From assembly GCA_937973965.1 (NCBI GenBank), contig CALJJQ010000013.1, positions 1-64,000 of the forward strand: a stretch of 64,000 bases of DNA, in the 5' to 3' direction. The translations under genes were made by a program, and so were the position numbers. The notes beneath the pieces were generated by a model. That model saw only the letters and a list, made by a program, of their open reading frames with translations. It made no database searches and was not told the DNA's origin. Shown piece after piece: positions 60,831 to 64,000 of this stretch (position 1 is its first letter; every line of letters starts with the position of its first letter). This DNA comes from an uncultured Calothrix sp. GTDB taxonomy: Bacteria; Cyanobacteriota; Cyanobacteriia; Cyanobacteriales; Nostocaceae.

Positions 60831-60867
60831 GTTTCAATCCCGTAAACGGGAATCGCTTCGTTTCAAG
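60831..60867 (-). CRISPR. Orphan CRISPR repeat
   Basis: On the minus strand this 37-nt sequence starts CTTGAAACGAAGCG, contains the hairpin ATTCCCGTTTACGGGAT and ends GGGATTGAAAC, the typical 3' end of cyanobacterial CRISPR repeats. Only one copy is seen; no second repeat lies at spacer distance on either side. It is 150 bp beyond the broken cas3-like gene, so it is probably the residue of a lost array. Confidence 0.5.
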
Positions 60868-61015
60868 GCTCCGCAATTCCATTTAGGTCAGCAAATTGCA
60901 GGTTGGGTCGATGGAGGGTATTAGAATACCTTATCACCTAAACATAGCAATGCTCCGTTTCTACATATTTATATTCAGCAGAACCATTCTTTCTTCTCTT
61001 AAACCCTACATTTTA

Positions 61016-61648
61016 CTATTCCTCAATAATTTCCTTGATTTTCTCTGCTAATTCATCCGTTAACGTTGCTGTCATCAATCAAACTGGAACAATTCCCTTC
61101 ACGATTTGTAATACCTTTAACACAGTAGTAAAAGACCTATCCGGGTCAAGTAAATGCAACTCGTCAAACACTAAATAGGAGGCAAAAATCGCTCCACAAT
61201 TGACATTACCCGAACCACGACCTACGGAATAGGGGATGTTTAAAAAACTACTTAACATTTGGTCAATTGTACAAAAAATTATATCCCCTTCAAAACGCGG
61301 GTCTTCCGGGTTCTCTCCCGTTTGCAAGGTTACTACTACTAAATGACGGGACGGAGGATACAACCGTTCTCAATTTGCAACCATCATCTCCACCCGTTGA
61401 CCCAGACTATTTGCAAGGGTACGCAGAGGTACAACATAGATTAGCTTACTGGGGAAATCGAGGTAGAGGGTTTTCGCAAATAAAAAGGGTGCGATCGCGG
61501 TTTCCGTTTTTCCGGAACCCGTAGGTGCGCGAAGAATGGTATCTTCATGGTTGATAATGCGGTTGATGGTTTGAGTTTGGAAGTTGTAGGGGTGATGGGT
61601 GGTGAGGGTGTGGAAGAGGTGGGGGATGGAAAATATTTGATTATTCAT
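61016..61648 (-). pseudogene. Truncated Cas3-like CRISPR helicase with in-frame stops
   Basis: Begins MNNQIFSIPHLFHTLTTHH... with Walker A RAPTGSGKTETAIAPF and YVVPLRTLANSLGQR, as in Cas3-type SF2 helicases. The same frame is interrupted by TGA at 61364-61366 (after VEMMVAN), resumes ERLYPPSRHLVVVTLQTGEN with motif II LVFDELHLLD, is broken by TGA at 61076-61078 immediately before LMTATL (motif III), and ends at TAG 61016-61018. The C-terminal RecA domain is missing. Its start overlaps the preceding 49-codon ORF by 8 nt. The lesions are point mutations plus a 3' truncation. Confidence 0.75.
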
Positions 61649-61790
61649 TTGTGATTCTTTTAACTTTTCGAATATTTCTACCTTCGAGTTTTTCAATTTT
61701 GACTTTTTCAATTAAACCTATTTTCAAATCAAGTTTTTTATTATTTACCTTTGCTTTAGACAAACAATCTGAACCTTCGATTTCGTACAT
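61641..61790 (-). CDS. 49-residue basic protein in the CRISPR operon
   Basis: The frame reads MYEIEGSDCLSKAKVNNKKL and ends VKRITNE, Lys/Arg-rich and probably a small beta structure. It starts 2 bp after the RAMP gene stop and its stop overlaps the ATG of the cas3-like gene (ATGAATAA), the classic coupling of a genuine operon member. I recognise no family. It may be a small type III accessory subunit or RNA-binding protein; alternatively it is chance coding in a short spacer. Confidence 0.5.
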   Translation of the reverse strand: MYEIEGSDCLSKAKVNNKKLDLKIGLIEKVKIEKLEGRNIRKVKRITNE

Positions 61791-61792
61791 GA

Positions 61793-63907
61793 TTATAGTT
61801 CTTGGTTTTTTTTACCTTTTTGTATATACTTAACTTCACAACTCACTACTTTTGCATCTACCTCTTGATCGATTTGAAATTCCTCACGAGTCTTTATATC
61901 TAAAGGTGTAGGTAAAACTCTTCTTGCTTTATATTCATTCTCATCATCACCTAAACGAGGTTGCTGCTTGCGCTCAATCTCCATATAACGAGTTTTTTCT
62001 AATAACTCTCCAGGATTTTCTTGCCAATTTAGCATCTCTAAAAGCATTTTGATTCGAGGAATTTTTTTAAACTCTGCAATTTTAGTTTTAGAATCAAAAT
62101 TGTCTTTTTGTAAGTCAGTGAGAATATATTTCTCAAATTCTGTGACATACTTAGTATATTCTTCTGGCGTTTCTGCCATCTCCCAATTATTTCCCCTAAA
62201 TAATTGTTTGTAACGAGAAATGCGATGGCTAAAATATAACTTAGGTTCAATCTTCACAGCACCCATTCCCAAAGGTTTACCCATACCTAGGGATAGACGA
62301 TATTTTTCATTTGCAGCAATATCAAGTACCCACATTAATGCACCAAGTTCTACATCATTGAGATTTTCAAAATTGATTGTGAATTTAAATTTAACACCAG
62401 TTCCTATCGGTTTAATTTCTGTTTTTTGAGTTTCTGAAGTTTCGTCAGGATTGGGATGTTTAATATCAGGTTTGCTGCCTTTATGCCAATATAATTTATG
62501 TCCACGAATTACTGTTTCCTTTTCCGGTTCACTAGCATAATGTTTAAGTTGTTTTTTTTGTGCTTGCGTATCTTTTGGTTGTACTAAGTAATGTTGAAAA
62601 GTTGTTGGTTTTGGACTAGCAAGAATTTGAGGTGTGATGACATGATTGGCAGTTTTTTCCCACCAAATATTATCAGTATTGCTTAAACATTGAGCATCAC
62701 TTACAAATATTCTACCTTTCCTAGCTTGTTGCTTTTCATCTTTCTGTTTTTTATCTCTGACAAACCCAAAAATTGCATCAGCGATATCAATTATAGATGT
62801 ATCGCGTAAATATTCAGGAATAAAATCAACTGCCGATGCTGCTGTTTGTTTATTTTTTGGAATATATGGAATACGAAAATTAGGACTTTGACCGAATAAT
62901 GTTATTTCTTCCGATTCAGTTTGTGAATAGAAAATAACACGCTCATTTTTTAAAACACCGTTATTTTCATCGAAGGGATTATTTTCGTAAGGCGATTTAG
63001 CCTGTTGAAAAGAAGTTAAAGCACTAGAGTAATTTTTGATTGCATCATCATTTATTTTTATCAGTTGAGCTTTCTCATCTGGTCTTTCAACTAAATAATG
63101 ATATTTGCGCCCTTCTTTGCTCTTCAGCTTTATTTCACGTTCTTGTTCGTCTAAATTAGTATTTTCTAGCATATTACCGCTAGTTATTAATACTCCTATA
63201 TATTTAAATTTTGTACAGTCATTACTTATTTGTTTCGCACAATGACGACCATTTTGAGTATATAAATCTCCAAAACTTATATTTTGTATATACTGAGGTA
63301 CATAGTCTAATGACTTCATACATATAAAGCCATCAATCTTTCCTTCCACAGATTTTTCTTCGATATAGATAAAATATTTACCTTCAATTTTTGTAGCTGG
63401 ACGGATATACCAACCATCATTTTTTTTTAACAGATATCCTGCTTTAATATTTTCCTTGTTCAGGTAATTTTTGTATATATCCTTTAATGGATCATCTTTA
63501 TCAGCAGCAACAGCACGGAAGAAAAATTTATCAGCATCAGAAACTTTATCTATTTTACTAAAACTAATAATCTCAACTAAACTCCGAATCATTCCCCGCA
63601 AACTACTACCAGGAAGTACAGGTTTTAAATGCTTAAATTCTGGTTGAGTATAGAAAAAATCGGGTAAATCTTTCGATTCTATACCACATTCAAATTCTGC
63701 TTTAGTTAATCCACAACGAATATATAAAGGTGATTCAGTTGTCAGAGTGCATTCAATTCTACCTGTATGGCGATTTTCTGAATAAATATTTTGTTGTGGT
63801 AAATCTTCTTCTTTAACTTCAACAATTTTATCTGGTAACTCGACAAAATTATAAGGAGCTATGGCTTTTCTATTCTCAGAAATATTATTTAATTGTCTCG
63901 GTAACAC
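61793..63907 (-). CDS. Type III CRISPR-associated RAMP protein (TIGR03986-like)
   Basis: 704 residues starting at GTG (63907). The N-terminal RAMP fold begins APYNFVELPDKIVEV and includes TGRIECTLTTESPLYIRCG and the glycine-rich LPGSSLRGMIRSLVEI. A second RAMP-like region near residues 515-570 carries LGMGKPLGMGAVKI, the usual C-terminal G-loop. The pattern is that of the TIGR03986 family, found in type III effector complexes where it replaces or fuses Cas7/Cas5-type subunits. It overlaps the upstream gene by 23 nt, so translation is coupled. The sequence is AT-richer than its housekeeping neighbours, as usual for CRISPR islands. Confidence 0.85.
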   Translation of the reverse strand: MLPRQLNNISENRKAIAPYNFVELPDKIVEVKEEDLPQQNIYSENRHTGRIECTLTTESPLYIRCGLTKAEFECGIESKDLPDFFYTQPEFKHLKPVLPGSSLRGMIRSLVEIISFSKIDKVSDADKFFFRAVAADKDDPLKDIYKNYLNKENIKAGYLLKKNDGWYIRPATKIEGKYFIYIEEKSVEGKIDGFICMKSLDYVPQYIQNISFGDLYTQNGRHCAKQISNDCTKFKYIGVLITSGNMLENTNLDEQEREIKLKSKEGRKYHYLVERPDEKAQLIKINDDAIKNYSSALTSFQQAKSPYENNPFDENNGVLKNERVIFYSQTESEEITLFGQSPNFRIPYIPKNKQTAASAVDFIPEYLRDTSIIDIADAIFGFVRDKKQKDEKQQARKGRIFVSDAQCLSNTDNIWWEKTANHVITPQILASPKPTTFQHYLVQPKDTQAQKKQLKHYASEPEKETVIRGHKLYWHKGSKPDIKHPNPDETSETQKTEIKPIGTGVKFKFTINFENLNDVELGALMWVLDIAANEKYRLSLGMGKPLGMGAVKIEPKLYFSHRISRYKQLFRGNNWEMAETPEEYTKYVTEFEKYILTDLQKDNFDSKTKIAEFKKIPRIKMLLEMLNWQENPGELLEKTRYMEIERKQQPRLGDDENEYKARRVLPTPLDIKTREEFQIDQEVDAKVVSCEVKYIQKGKKNQEL

Positions 63908-64000
63908 TTTTCAACTCCTTCTCAATTGTAAGATTAACTAATCGACTTAAATAAATCCGAACTAAACCTGTTTCTTTGTCATCATCAATATAATGACGAA
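63885..64000 (-). CDS. 3' end of a further CRISPR-associated gene (partial)
   Basis: The last ~38 residues (RHYIDDDKETGLVRIYLSRL, then VNLTIEKELKSVTETIK) of a gene running in from beyond the window edge. The overlap with the RAMP start indicates the same operon. Too short to name; probably another type III subunit. Confidence 0.6.
   Translation of the reverse strand, partial: RHYIDDDKETGLVRIYLSRLVNLTIEKELKSVTETIK

Noticed and set aside
61016-61648. TGA codons read as selenocysteine or through a recoded genetic code
   Set aside because: Aligned positions in Cas3-type helicases are not Cys/Sec, no SECIS-like hairpin was seen, and the gene is also truncated. Normal TGA stops end many intact genes here.

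Overview
The window is a cyanobacterial chromosome segment. It carries photosystem II genes (a D1 variant and psbO), the bidirectional NAD-linked [NiFe]-hydrogenase hoxEFUYH, ferredoxin-type nitrate reductase narB, a cyanobacterial group 3 sigma factor, ftsQ-ftsZ, many GCGATCGC (HIP1) sites and dense families of short dispersed repeats (CTCCCTACTCCC heptamer tracts, GAGACG...CGTCTC palindromes, MITEs). This repeat load, the loose gene packing and the sigF-psbO-ftsQ-ftsZ neighbourhood point to a filamentous Nostocales-like genome; no heterocyst gene is present to confirm that.

Layout. 1-10.1 kb: a D1 protein of the rogue/sentinel type sits directly upstream of hoxE and hoxF. A 2 kb break (TnpB remnant, DUF4327 gene, eRF1-like host-attachment gene) separates these from hoxU-hoxY and hoxH. 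10.2-17.9 kb: a large acidic protein of unknown function, a small conserved protein, a lipoprotein, sigF, several MITE-like repeats, and a type II toxin-antitoxin pair with a lesion in each gene. 18.3-27.2 kb: psbO, a small conserved protein, and two NTPase genes (a TPR/STAND/WD40 giant and a P-loop ATPase). 28.7-31.7 kb: ftsQ and ftsZ. 32.7-39.6 kb: a 238-residue protein and a 1472-residue TPR protein that share an N-terminal architecture. The larger one ends in a CHAT-like fold without the usual catalytic His and Cys. A DUF1823 gene follows. 40-55 kb: housekeeping and conserved genes (Ca2+/H+ antiporter, mfd, CNNM/CorC-type transporter, aroB, Uma2 endonuclease, WD40 protein, pheT, msrB, DUF3352). 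55.9-60.8 kb: narB, PsiE-like, DUF4864, Uma2 and a TspO-like membrane protein. 60.8-64 kb: the edge of a type III CRISPR-Cas locus, with a TIGR03986-type RAMP protein, a 49-codon ORF, a cas3-like helicase broken by in-frame stops, and one orphan CRISPR repeat.

How the parts may work together. The strongest candidate for something undescribed is the rogue D1-hydrogenase cluster. The D1 copy keeps TyrZ and the P680/QB ligands but has lost several Mn4CaO5 ligands, so it should give a photosystem II that does not evolve oxygen. It lies next to an oxygen-sensitive hydrogenase. The upstream regions of this psbA and of hoxU share an unusual promoter-like module: tandem 11-bp direct repeats, then exactly 9 nt, then a TATAA box. 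This suggests shared control under dark or low-oxygen conditions. The STAND/ATPase pair and the dead-CHAT TPR protein with its TPR-less paralog are further candidates for uncharacterised signalling or defence modules.
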